Assembly (NCBI GenBank): GCA_009926195.1
Contig: RFPK01000087.1
Span: 1 to 7,783, forward strand
Origin: Synechococcaceae bacterium WB4_1_0192
Lineage (GTDB): Bacteria > Cyanobacteriota > Cyanobacteriia > PCC-6307 > Cyanobiaceae
Length of the DNA stretch: 7,783 nucleotides
Direction: 5' to 3'
The notes beneath the pieces are model-generated. The model searched no databases. It was not told the DNA's origin and saw only the letters and a program-made list of their open reading frames with translations. The number at the start of each line of letters is the position of its first letter. The first letter of the stretch is position 1. The position numbers and the translations under genes were made by a program. Shown one piece after another: positions 1 through 6,749 of the stretch.

Positions 1-2016
1 GCCGCCACCCCCGAGGCGATGCAGCTCACGCCGGCCGAAGCCTTCGTGCTGGTGCGCACCGCCGCCGCCCGCCTGCGCGACGTGGGTGTGGGCGTGATCC
101 TGCCCGCCAGCCTCTCGGGTGGCCTGGCCTCGCGCCTTGGCCTGGCGATCACCGCCGACCTGCCTGAGACCTCGCGCGGCTTCACCCTCGGCGAAACGCT
201 GGACTGGCGCTGGGAGTTCATGATCGGCGGGGTCACGCTGAACCTGCGCGATCTCGAGAAGCTGTCGGCCAAGCGCAGCCCGCTGGTGCAGCACAAGGGC
301 GCCTGGATCGAGCTGCGCCCCCTGGATCTCAAGAACGCCGAGAAGTTCTGCGCCGCCGAACCGCCCTTCAGCCTGGACGACGCCCTGCGCATCACCGGCA
401 ACGAGGGCGAGACGCTGCAACGCCTGCCGGTGCATGCCTTCACCGCCGGCCCGCGGCTGCAGGCTGTGCTGGAGCAGTACCACCAGCAGAAGGCCCCCGA
501 TCCGCTGCCCGCGCCTCCCGGCTTCGCCGGCCAGCTGCGGCCCTACCAGGAGCGCGGCCTGGGCTGGCTGGCCTTCCTGCACCGCTTCGATCAGGGCGCC
601 TGCCTGGCCGACGACATGGGCCTGGGCAAGACGATCCAGCTGCTGGCCTTCCTGCAGCACCTCAAGGCCGAGGAGGAGCTGAAGCGGCCGGTGCTGCTGG
701 TGGCGCCCACCTCGGTGCTCACCAACTGGAAGCGCGAGGCGGCGGCCTTTACGCCGGAGCTGGTGGTGAACGAGCACTACGGCCCGCGCCGGCCCAGCAC
801 CGCCGAGGCCCTGAAGAAGGCCCTGACGGGGGTGGATCTTGTGCTCACCAGCTACGGCCTGCTCCAGCGCGACAGCGAGGTGCTCGACAGGGTCGACTGG
901 CAGGGCGTGGTGATCGATGAAGCGCAGGCGATCAAGAACCACGCCGCCAAGCAGTCGATGGCGGCGCGGGATCTGGGCCGACCCCTGCGGGGTGCCAAGG
1001 GGGGCGGCAGCCGCTTCCGGATCGCCCTCACCGGCACACCGGTGGAGAACCGCGTCAGCGAGCTGTGGGCGCTGATGGATTTCCTCAACCCCAGGGTGCT
1101 GGGCGATGAGCCGTTCTTCCGCCAGCGCTATCGGCTGCCGATCGAGCGCTACGGCGACATGTCGTCGCTGCGGGACCTCAAGGCCCGCGTCGGCCCATTC
1201 ATCCTGCGCCGGCTGAAGACCGACAAATCGATCATCACCGACCTGCCCGAGAAGCTGGAGCTGAACGAGTGGGTGGGCCTGGCCCCCGAGCAGAAGACGC
1301 TTTACAACAAGACCGTGGAGGAGAGCCTCGATGCGATCGCCCGGGCGCCGCTGGGGCAGAAGCACGGCCAGGTGCTGGCGCTGCTGACGCGGCTCAAGCA
1401 GATCTGCAACCACCCGGCCCTGGCCCTCAAGCAGGACCCCGACACCGCCGACGCCGGCTTCTTCAAGGCGTTCGCCGCCCGCAGCGCCAAGGTGCAGCGC
1501 CTTGAAGAGATCCTCGAGGAGGTGATCGAAGCGGGCGATCGGGCGCTGCTGTTCACCCAGTTCGCCGAATGGGGCCACCTGCTCAAGGCCCACCTGGAGC
1601 AGAAGTGGCGCCAGGAGGTGCCCTTCCTCTACGGCAACACCAGCAAGACCGAGCGCCAGGCGATGGTGGATCGCTTCCAGGAGGATCCCCGCGGCCCGCA
1701 GCTGTTCCTGCTGTCGCTCAAGGCCGGCGGCGTGGGCCTCAACCTCACCAGAGCCAGCCACGTGTTCCACATCGACCGCTGGTGGAACCCCGCCGTGGAG
1801 AACCAGGCCACCGACCGCGCCTACCGGATCGGCCAGCAGAACCGGGTGCTGGTGCACAAGTTCATCACCAGCGGCTCGGTCGAGGAGCGGATCGACCGGA
1901 TGATCAAGGAGAAGTCAAAGCTGGCGGAGGACATCGTCGGCTCCGGTGAGGAGTGGCTCGGCGGCATGGACATCGGCCAGCTCAAGGACCTGGTGACCCT
2001 CAGCGAGGAGACCTGA
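1..2016 (+). CDS. SNF2-family DEAD/DEAH-box helicase, 5' partial
   Basis: This is an ATP-dependent DNA translocase of the SNF2/HepA-like group, acting on DNA or protein-DNA complexes in the cytoplasm. The reading frame is already open at base 1, so the N-terminus is missing and the ATG at base 19 is internal. 671 codons are visible. Counting from the first codon, residues about 20-170 resemble the SNF2-associated domain (PF12419 type; LVQHKGAWIEL near 95-105). The helicase core follows, with all expected motifs. These are the Walker A DMGLGKT (Lys about 210), motif Ia VAPTSVLTNW, motif II DEAQ (about 306-309), motif III TGTP (about 344-347), motif V LKAGGVGLNLT and motif VI QATDRAYRIGQ (about 602-612). 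The C-terminus is intact, ending at TGA 2014-2016. Family members are usually near 1000 residues, so roughly a third is probably outside the window. It faces the convergent pentapeptide gene. The family is certain; the biological role (repair, transcription recycling or defence) is not shown. Confidence 0.96.
   Translation, partial: AATPEAMQLTPAEAFVLVRTAAARLRDVGVGVILPASLSGGLASRLGLAITADLPETSRGFTLGETLDWRWEFMIGGVTLNLRDLEKLSAKRSPLVQHKGAWIELRPLDLKNAEKFCAAEPPFSLDDALRITGNEGETLQRLPVHAFTAGPRLQAVLEQYHQQKAPDPLPAPPGFAGQLRPYQERGLGWLAFLHRFDQGACLADDMGLGKTIQLLAFLQHLKAEEELKRPVLLVAPTSVLTNWKREAAAFTPELVVNEHYGPRRPSTAEALKKALTGVDLVLTSYGLLQRDSEVLDRVDWQGVVIDEAQAIKNHAAKQSMAARDLGRPLRGAKGGGSRFRIALTGTPVENRVSELWALMDFLNPRVLGDEPFFRQRYRLPIERYGDMSSLRDLKARVGPFILRRLKTDKSIITDLPEKLELNEWVGLAPEQKTLYNKTVEESLDAIARAPLGQKHGQVLALLTRLKQICNHPALALKQDPDTADAGFFKAFAARSAKVQRLEEILEEVIEAGDRALLFTQFAEWGHLLKAHLEQKWRQEVPFLYGNTSKTERQAMVDRFQEDPRGPQLFLLSLKAGGVGLNLTRASHVFHIDRWWNPAVENQATDRAYRIGQQNRVLVHKFITSGSVEERIDRMIKEKSKLAEDIVGSGEEWLGGMDIGQLKDLVTLSEET
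1333..1340. repeat. HIP1 octameric palindrome
   Basis: A perfect GCGATCGC lies inside the SNF2 gene. HIP1 is over-represented in many cyanobacterial genomes. At this GC content a few tenths of a copy would be expected by chance in the window, so two copies only mildly support a cyanobacterial origin. Confidence 0.6.
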
Positions 2017-2095
2017 GCCAGACCGCTGAGGGCGGATCCAGCAGCTGCCGTCAGCAGGACGACAGGTCAGGACCGGTCAGGACCCACGGTGGAGC
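2017..2095. other. Convergent intergenic region with no clear terminator
   Basis: These 79 bases separate the stops of two converging genes. I see a short hairpin (CCGC at 2023-2026 with GCGG at 2032-2035, five-base loop) and a 10-base tandem duplication at 2065-2084 containing the palindrome GACCGGTC. Neither is followed by a T run on either strand, so there is no canonical intrinsic terminator. Read-through or factor-dependent termination is possible. Confidence 0.5.
2065..2084. repeat. Perfect 10-bp tandem duplication
   Basis: The unit GGTCAGGACC occurs twice with no gap, and the junction forms the 8-base palindrome GACCGGTC at 2071-2078. It lies between two converging genes. It could be a replication-slippage product or part of an RNA hairpin. 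No function can be assigned. Confidence 0.8.
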
Positions 2096-3286
2096 TCAGT
2101 CCCAGGGGAAGGGCAGGGACTGCAACCACCGCACCCGCGCTTCAGCCCGCTGCAACTGCGGGCCGGCTGGCGGCGGCAGCAGATCCGGACAACCATTGCT
2201 GCTGCGCTGCCCCGAGGGGCAGAGGATGTCCTTCATCGGCACATCGAGCACGATGGAGCCTGCGACAACCGCACCTCGGAGCCGGGCACGGTCGAGGGAG
2301 CCGCGGAGCATCACCACCCCGTTGAAGAAGGCATTGCTCAGGTCGGCCCCGTTCAGGTCGGTGTCAACCAGCAGGGCGCCGACGCCGACGTCATCACTGA
2401 CCTTATTGCGCTTCGGCAGGGCACAGCTGAGCAGGGGGAAACAGGGATGGCTGGGATCGCCCTGCAGGCGCAGGTCGTCCTCCTGCTCTGCCTCCACCAG
2501 ACGCATGCCGAGGTGGGCCCGGCGCAGATCAGCCCCCCTGAGGCTGGTGCGCTCGAGTCGGGCCGAGGAGAGGTTGGCCCCCACGAGCTGCGCCCCATCG
2601 AAGCGGCCACCACTGAGGCGGGCACGCCCCAGGTTGGCGCCGCTGAAATCAGCGTTGCGGGCATCCACGTTCGAGAGGTCCGCACTCTCAAGATCGACCC
2701 CACGCAGCTGCGCTCTCACCAGGCGGGCATCCTGCAGATCGATGCTTTCCATGTCATTGCCCATGACATCGGCATTGCTCAGATCGACGCGGGTCAGATC
2801 GGCCGACTCGAGATCGCACGATCGCAGCAGGGCGCCGCGCAGGCTGGTGGCGAGCAGGCGCGCATCGGCCAGGTCGGTGCCGATCAGGATCGCCCGGTCC
2901 ATCCGGGCTCCACTGAGGTCGGTGTTCTCCAGGTCGGTGCCGACCAGGCGGGCGCCGCGCAGATCGGCACCACGCAGATCGGCGAAGCGCAGGTCGATGC
3001 CGCTCAGGTCGGCACCGGCGCACTGCGCCTTCGGGCCGATCTCACAGCCGGGCGGCAGCTGCCGGCGGCACGGGGCATGGGCCGGAACCGTGCAGCCCGG
3101 CCGCATCCCTGGCTGGTGATTGCGCAGGCAACAGAGGGAGCCGGTTGTCGCCAGGGGACGGGGATCCAGGGGGGGCGTCGGCGTTGCAGCCGAAGCCGGC
3201 GCCGGCCGGGGAGGGGCGACGATCAGGCCGGCGGCGAGGGGAGAGAGAAGTGCGGCAAGCAGGCTTGCCCGCAGAGGGCTTGTCAT
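2096..3286 (-). CDS. Exported pentapeptide-repeat protein with cysteine-rich flanks
   Basis: The 396-residue product starts with a plausible Sec signal peptide: a short basic start, a hydrophobic stretch at about 6-23, and a likely cleavage after ASA near residue 33. Residues 94-258 form 33 uninterrupted pentapeptides of the A(D/N)LxX type (LSGID, LRFAD, LRGAD, LRGAR and so on), expected to fold as a right-handed quadrilateral beta-helix of about eight coils. A 45-residue interruption containing Cys282 and Cys288 follows. A shorter, more degenerate block of about eight repeats covers 304-346, and the tail carries Cys356 and Cys366. Six cysteines (52, 53, 65, 73, 81, 89) sit between the signal peptide and the helix, so disulfide-stabilised caps outside the cytoplasm are likely. 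The ATG at 3286 is favoured because the signal peptide follows it directly. It begins 31 bases after the upstream fusion-transporter stop, so the two are probably cotranscribed. Pentapeptide proteins are abundant in cyanobacteria and mostly uncharacterised. I see no basis for a quinolone-resistance role. Confidence 0.93.
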   Translation of the reverse strand: MTSPLRASLLAALLSPLAAGLIVAPPRPAPASAATPTPPLDPRPLATTGSLCCLRNHQPGMRPGCTVPAHAPCRRQLPPGCEIGPKAQCAGADLSGIDLRFADLRGADLRGARLVGTDLENTDLSGARMDRAILIGTDLADARLLATSLRGALLRSCDLESADLTRVDLSNADVMGNDMESIDLQDARLVRAQLRGVDLESADLSNVDARNADFSGANLGRARLSGGRFDGAQLVGANLSSARLERTSLRGADLRRAHLGMRLVEAEQEDDLRLQGDPSHPCFPLLSCALPKRNKVSDDVGVGALLVDTDLNGADLSNAFFNGVVMLRGSLDRARLRGAVVAGSIVLDVPMKDILCPSGQRSSNGCPDLLPPPAGPQLQRAEARVRWLQSLPFPWD

Positions 3287-3317
3287 GGCCAGAGAGCCAA
3301 AGGACAGCCAATGGTGA

Positions 3318-5723
3318 TCAGCGCGTCTGCTTCATGCCCGGATCACGCATCAGGATCCAATGGTCATAGAGGCGGCGTAATCCACCCTGGGAGTCCTGGG
3401 TGGCCAGCCATCCGTTGATCCAGTCGTAGAGATCCGGATCGCTGCCTCCGATCAACAGCACCAGACGCACCGGCAGCGACCGGGCGAACGGAGTCAGCAG
3501 GGTGGTGTCGGGATGGACCACAGCCCAGGCCGCGCCCCCCTCAGCCGTGATCAGCAGCCCATCGAAACGGTGGCGCTCCGGCTTGTTGAAGAACGCCTGC
3601 TTGCTGGCGATCGGCTGGAGAATCACGCGGGTGCGCCCATGGCCGAGCAGCGTGTCGAGCTGCTCCCGCAGCAACGGTGTATCCAGCGCCTGGTCGTGCA
3701 GGGCCAGGCGCAGGGGGCGGCCGAGGGGCCGGGACTGAAGGTTCTGAATGCGCTCCACCGCCTGATCGTCCACCACCAATCCGAGGTGAGCCTGCAGGTA
3801 GGCCTGGCTGACGTAGAAGCGCGCGGCACGGCCAGGGGTTCCACTCACGCCGCCCGCCACCAGATCGAGGCGTCCCTGTTCCAACCAGGTCTCCAGCTCG
3901 ACCGAACTGCCCTCGACCAGATCGATGCGACGGAGGCCGAGATCCGTCGCCAGACGACGCAACAGATCGAGGTCGAAGCCGACCCAGTCGCCCGCGACGT
4001 TGCGATAGGCCCAGGGCATCGTCTCCCGGCGCACCCCGAGCCGCAGCACCCCGCGCGCCCGCAACGCCGCCAGGGTCACCGGCGCCGGCGCCGGCAAGGA
4101 CACGCTGCGCACCAACGGCTGCGGCTGAAGCGCATCCCTGGCCAGCATCACCCGATCCCTGCTGTAGGAGCCCTGCAGGACATGGGCAAGGCCAGCGCGA
4201 ACGCTGGTGCCGCCCAGCCAGGCCAGGCCACCCGCCAGGCCGAGACCGAGCAACAGCGGCCTGGTCCGCAGGCGCCGCCGGCCGGTGAGCAGCGTGAGCA
4301 CCAACAGGGCCATGGTGATCAGGCCCAGCAGGGTCATCACCTTCTCGAAGCGATAGAGCCAGACACCGGCCAGATCGATCACCTGCAGCAGATCGACCGG
4401 CAGACCCTGCAGGCGCAGTCCCTCGATCACGGCGGTCCTGAGGCCGCCCATCACACTCGGCACCCCGATCAGCGCAAAGCGCAGGATCGCCGGCGGGCCC
4501 ATCGGCTGATCGACGTACCAGGCGAGGAAGGGCACGCACACCAGCGCCATCACCTGGCCGAGACCGGGCAGGGCAAAGCCGATCGCCACGGCGGCCGTCA
4601 CCTCCTCATCCGCCAGCTGACGCTGCTGCTTCGGCACCCAGCACTGGGACGCCAGCAGGCCGCGCAGGTTGTCGAGCAGCGGCGGCAGGGCCACCATCGC
4701 GTTACCCGAGCCGAGGGCGAGGCCGAGCGGTCCGGCGCTGAGCTGCCAGAGCTGAAGGGGCCGGAGGGGGGTCACGGCCAGCACCAGGGCGGCCAACAGC
4801 AGCGCCATGGCCAGCCCACCCACCAGGGTGATCCAGAACAACCCCTGGAGGCGCAGCAGCATGCCCACATCGCTGACGGCACGGCTGTGGGCGGTGAGCG
4901 CCACGATGCTGAGGGGAATCAGCCCAGCCACGATGCGGCTGAGATCACGGAACAGCGATCGCAGCACCGCCAGCGGTCGCAGCAGATCATCCCGGTCGCT
5001 ATGGCCCTGCAGCAGCACGCCGAGCACCACACACACCAGCACCACGGCCGGCACGTTGTTAGCGGCGAGGGCCTGAAACAGGTTGGCGGGCACAAAGGTG
5101 CGCAGCAGGTCAGGTTGCTCAGGCAACTGCAGCAGTGCCGGCGAAAAGAAGTCGGAACCCAGGAGCGGCGGCAGCAGCGCCGGCATCCCCAGCAGCGCCA
5201 GAACAGCCAGGCCCCAGAGCAGCAACAGCAGCAGGCCACCGCGCCGCATCAGCTGCCGCAGGGGCCCCGCGGGCATGCTGCCGAGCACATGCAGCACCTC
5301 GCAGACCAGATAGGGCATCACCACCAGCTGGGAAGCCTGCAGACCGATCACACCCAGGGGGTCCAGCCAGGGCACGCTCGCCGGCCATAGCTGCCCCAGC
5401 ACCAGTCCCAGCACGATTGCCAGCAGGCAGCGCAGGCCGAGGGAGCGGGGCCACAGCAGCAGCGCCAGCCGCTGCCAGGGGGTGCGGTAGAGCCCGGGTG
5501 CCCGCTGCGTCAGCCGGTCGCACCAGCGGCGAAGTTCCGCTTCGCTGATGCCATGGCGGGCGGCCAGATCCTGGAGCGACTCCCGACCGGCCAGGGCCTC
5601 AAGGGCCAGCCGTGCCTTGAACTCCGGGGAATGGCCGCGCTGGCGCTGCATGATGATGCGGCCGGCGCACCAGCAACAAACACACGGCACCGTATCGGTG
5701 GTGGCGACGTGCACAAGAGCCAC
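3318..5723 (-). CDS. Fusion: OrfA-like HTH, SDF symporter core, solute-binding domain
   Basis: The frame gives 801 residues from a GTG at 5723. An ATG at 5651 (residue 25) is the likelier start, because the HTH domain begins just after it; neither start has a clear Shine-Dalgarno sequence. Domains in order are as follows. Residues 29-72 are an IS3/IS911 OrfA-like helix-turn-helix (HSPEFKARLALEAL, then LAARHGISEAELRRW). Residues about 95-478 are a sodium/dicarboxylate symporter (SDF, GltPh-like) core with recognisable TM1, TM2, TM4 (VPANLFQALAANNVPA), HP1, TM7, HP2 (GVPSVMGGL) and TM8. Residues 486-505 are an extra hydrophobic helix preceded by basic GRRRLRTR. Residues about 550-795 are a periplasmic solute-binding domain (SBP_bac_3 type: GVLRLGVRRETMPWAYR, GFDLDLLRRLA, then SGTPGRAARFYVSQAY). 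The extra helix would move the C-terminus to the periplasm. Canonical symporter motifs are lost: the HP1 serine cluster, NMDGT in TM7, and the TM8 Asp/Arg/Asn set. The substrate is unknown; an amino acid or organic acid is the family expectation. It is probably the first gene of an operon with the pentapeptide gene. The SDF and SBP calls are strong, and the HTH call is good. Confidence 0.88.
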   Translation of the reverse strand: MALVHVATTDTVPCVCCWCAGRIIMQRQRGHSPEFKARLALEALAGRESLQDLAARHGISEAELRRWCDRLTQRAPGLYRTPWQRLALLLWPRSLGLRCLLAIVLGLVLGQLWPASVPWLDPLGVIGLQASQLVVMPYLVCEVLHVLGSMPAGPLRQLMRRGGLLLLLLWGLAVLALLGMPALLPPLLGSDFFSPALLQLPEQPDLLRTFVPANLFQALAANNVPAVVLVCVVLGVLLQGHSDRDDLLRPLAVLRSLFRDLSRIVAGLIPLSIVALTAHSRAVSDVGMLLRLQGLFWITLVGGLAMALLLAALVLAVTPLRPLQLWQLSAGPLGLALGSGNAMVALPPLLDNLRGLLASQCWVPKQQRQLADEEVTAAVAIGFALPGLGQVMALVCVPFLAWYVDQPMGPPAILRFALIGVPSVMGGLRTAVIEGLRLQGLPVDLLQVIDLAGVWLYRFEKVMTLLGLITMALLVLTLLTGRRRLRTRPLLLGLGLAGGLAWLGGTSVRAGLAHVLQGSYSRDRVMLARDALQPQPLVRSVSLPAPAPVTLAALRARGVLRLGVRRETMPWAYRNVAGDWVGFDLDLLRRLATDLGLRRIDLVEGSSVELETWLEQGRLDLVAGGVSGTPGRAARFYVSQAYLQAHLGLVVDDQAVERIQNLQSRPLGRPLRLALHDQALDTPLLREQLDTLLGHGRTRVILQPIASKQAFFNKPERHRFDGLLITAEGGAAWAVVHPDTTLLTPFARSLPVRLVLLIGGSDPDLYDWINGWLATQDSQGGLRRLYDHWILMRDPGMKQTR
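4955..4962. repeat. HIP1 octameric palindrome
   Basis: The second perfect GCGATCGC of the window lies within the symporter part of the fusion gene, where it overlaps codons for the Arg-Ser-Leu stretch near residue 255. Its presence in the minus-strand pair fits a cyanobacterial history for that pair too. Confidence 0.6.
5508..5639 (-). other. IS3/IS911 OrfA-like HTH (HTH_Tnp_1) domain fused to the transporter
   Basis: This segment encodes residues 29-72 of the fusion protein. Its pattern (R-x-H-S-P-E-F-K-A-R-L-A-L-E-A-L, then a loop, L-A-A-R-H-G-I-S as helix and turn, and E-L-R-R-W as the recognition helix) matches the N-terminal domain of IS3-family OrfA proteins. No OrfB/DDE catalytic domain follows and I see no terminal inverted repeats, so it is not an intact insertion sequence. 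It is either a domesticated DNA-binding domain or a relic that now serves as the protein's start. It continues in frame into the first membrane helix of the symporter with no stop. Confidence 0.72.
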
Positions 5724-5774
5724 CCGGACAACCCTGCGACTGGGCTGATCCGGCAGGCGGGGCGACTGAGCAGA
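5652..5774. promoter_or_regulatory. Divergent promoter region between the fusion transporter and the SWIM operon
   Basis: Two transcription units diverge from this region, so at least one promoter for each strand is expected here. It is 123 bases long if the transporter starts at 5651, and 51 bases if it starts at the GTG at 5723. On the minus strand TTGTGC (5711-5716) and TACGGT (5689-5694) are separated by 16 bases. They resemble a weak -35/-10 pair, and if real they would exclude the GTG start. I see no convincing sigma-70-type pair for the plus strand. The position is inferred from gene arrangement; the elements themselves are tentative. Confidence 0.4.
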
Positions 5775-6749
5775 ATGGGTTCACCCACACTTCGGTGGCC
5801 CGTGACCCTCTCCTCCGCCGCCATCACCACCCAGCTGGGCGAGCAGGGCCTGGGCCAGCAGCCCTGGTGGGTCGAGCAGTGGATGGAACTGATCAACGGC
5901 TACCGCTTCAAGAAACGGCTGGAGCGGGCCTGGGCCTATGCCCGCGAGGGCAATGTGCTCTCGATCCGCTTCGAGGGGCGTCGCGTCCATGCCCGCGTGC
6001 AGGGCAGTGGCGAGGAGCCCTACAAGCTGAAGATCTGGCTGGATGTGCTCAGCGACGACGACTGGCGCTACGTGCTGGAGGCCCTTGGCCAGAAGGCGCG
6101 CTGGTCGGCGCAGCTGCTGGCCGGCGTGATGCCGCAGGACATCGAGCGGGCCTTCGCCGCCAGCGGCCGGCGTCTGTTCCCGTTCAAGCTGCAGGAGGTG
6201 CGCAGCGAATGCACCTGCCTGGACAACCGCAACGGCAAGGGCAACCTCTGCAAGCACATCAGCGCGGTTTATTACCTGATGGGCGAACGCTTCAGCGAAG
6301 ACCCCTTCGTGCTGTTCCAGCTGCGCGGCCGCACCCGCGCCCAACTGCTCGGCGACCTGGCTGAGCAGCGCCGCCTGCTGCTGGCCAGGAAAGCCCAGGA
6401 GGCCAGGGCGGCGGGCGCAAACCAGGAGACGTCGGCCAGCCAGCCCGCGCAACCAGGCGCCGATGGCAGCCTGGCCCACACCCCCGCAGCCATCCGTGAT
6501 CCGAACCGCTGGTGGCGCTACGACGCGGCCCTGGATCCGGCCCTCGTGGTGATCACCCCGGCCATGGAGGGTGACACCGGTCTGGATGCGGCCGGCCCGC
6601 TGCCCCTGGCGGAGGATGGCCGCTTCCCGGAGGCGGCCCGCCACTTCGTGGAGCACCTCAGGAGCCAGGGAGCCGCCTTCAGCGCCAGCGCCATGGCCAC
6701 CGCCATGGCCACCGGGCGGGACGCGACCGCCAGCGACGACGTCGCATGA
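5775..6749 (+). CDS. SWIM zinc-finger family protein
   Basis: The 324-residue soluble protein has a SWIM zinc-binding motif, C-x-C-x(10)-C-x-H, at Cys146, Cys148, Cys159 and His161 (SECTC, then NLCKH). This fold is used for DNA or protein binding. The N-terminal region, with LGQQPWWVEQWMELINGYRF and LSIRFEGRRVHARVQG, is a pattern I associate with the cyanobacterial form, often found near SNF2 helicases. The C-terminal part contains RWWRYDAALDPALVVI and ends in an Ala/Met/Thr-rich tail with a duplicated AMAT. The frame is open further upstream to 5553, but that stretch is antisense to the transporter's HTH. ATG 5775 is therefore preferred, with GTG 5802 as the alternative. The stop overlaps the next gene's start (ATGA), indicating translational coupling. 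A role as an accessory of the SNF2 helicase is inferred from family and neighbourhood only. Confidence 0.92.
   Translation: MGSPTLRWPVTLSSAAITTQLGEQGLGQQPWWVEQWMELINGYRFKKRLERAWAYAREGNVLSIRFEGRRVHARVQGSGEEPYKLKIWLDVLSDDDWRYVLEALGQKARWSAQLLAGVMPQDIERAFAASGRRLFPFKLQEVRSECTCLDNRNGKGNLCKHISAVYYLMGERFSEDPFVLFQLRGRTRAQLLGDLAEQRRLLLARKAQEARAAGANQETSASQPAQPGADGSLAHTPAAIRDPNRWWRYDAALDPALVVITPAMEGDTGLDAAGPLPLAEDGRFPEAARHFVEHLRSQGAAFSASAMATAMATGRDATASDDVA
6690..6713 (+). repeat. In-frame 12-bp tandem duplication in the SWIM gene
   Basis: GCCATGGCCACC occurs twice in a row and encodes AMATAMAT close to the C-terminus. The length is a multiple of three, so copy-number change would keep the frame. It probably arose by slippage in a poorly conserved tail. 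Confidence 0.8.

Noticed and set aside
2353..3023. The pentapeptide repeats as a DNA repeat array
   Set aside because: The periodicity is at the protein level (15 bases per five residues) with highly varied codons. It is coding repetition, not a DNA repeat element.
1953..3119. Plus-strand open frame of 388 codons running from the SNF2 end into the pentapeptide gene
   Set aside because: It is Ser/Arg-rich with no domain, overlaps two well-supported genes and is explained by GC-rich sequence with few stops.
2447..3418. Plus-strand open frame of 323 codons with repeated VGA/QIG-like units, opposite the pentapeptide gene
   Set aside because: Its repeat pattern is the reverse-strand image of the pentapeptide repeats. 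The minus-strand reading has a signal peptide and a known fold, so this frame is a shadow.
3513..5390. Plus-strand open frame of 625 codons rich in Gln, His, Gly and Arg, opposite the fusion transporter
   Set aside because: Low-complexity Gln/His/Arg composition is what results from reading a leucine-rich membrane gene backwards. It has no recognisable domain, and the minus strand encodes clear SDF and SBP domains.
5553..5774. Extended upstream reading frame of the SWIM gene
   Set aside because: This 74-codon extension is antisense to the OrfA-like HTH and the divergent promoter region, and is not part of the recognisable SWIM family N-terminus. ATG 5775 or GTG 5802 is the likely start.
5508..5774. 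A complete insertion sequence at the transporter start
   Set aside because: Only the OrfA-like HTH is present. No OrfB/DDE domain, terminal inverted repeats or target-site duplication could be seen.
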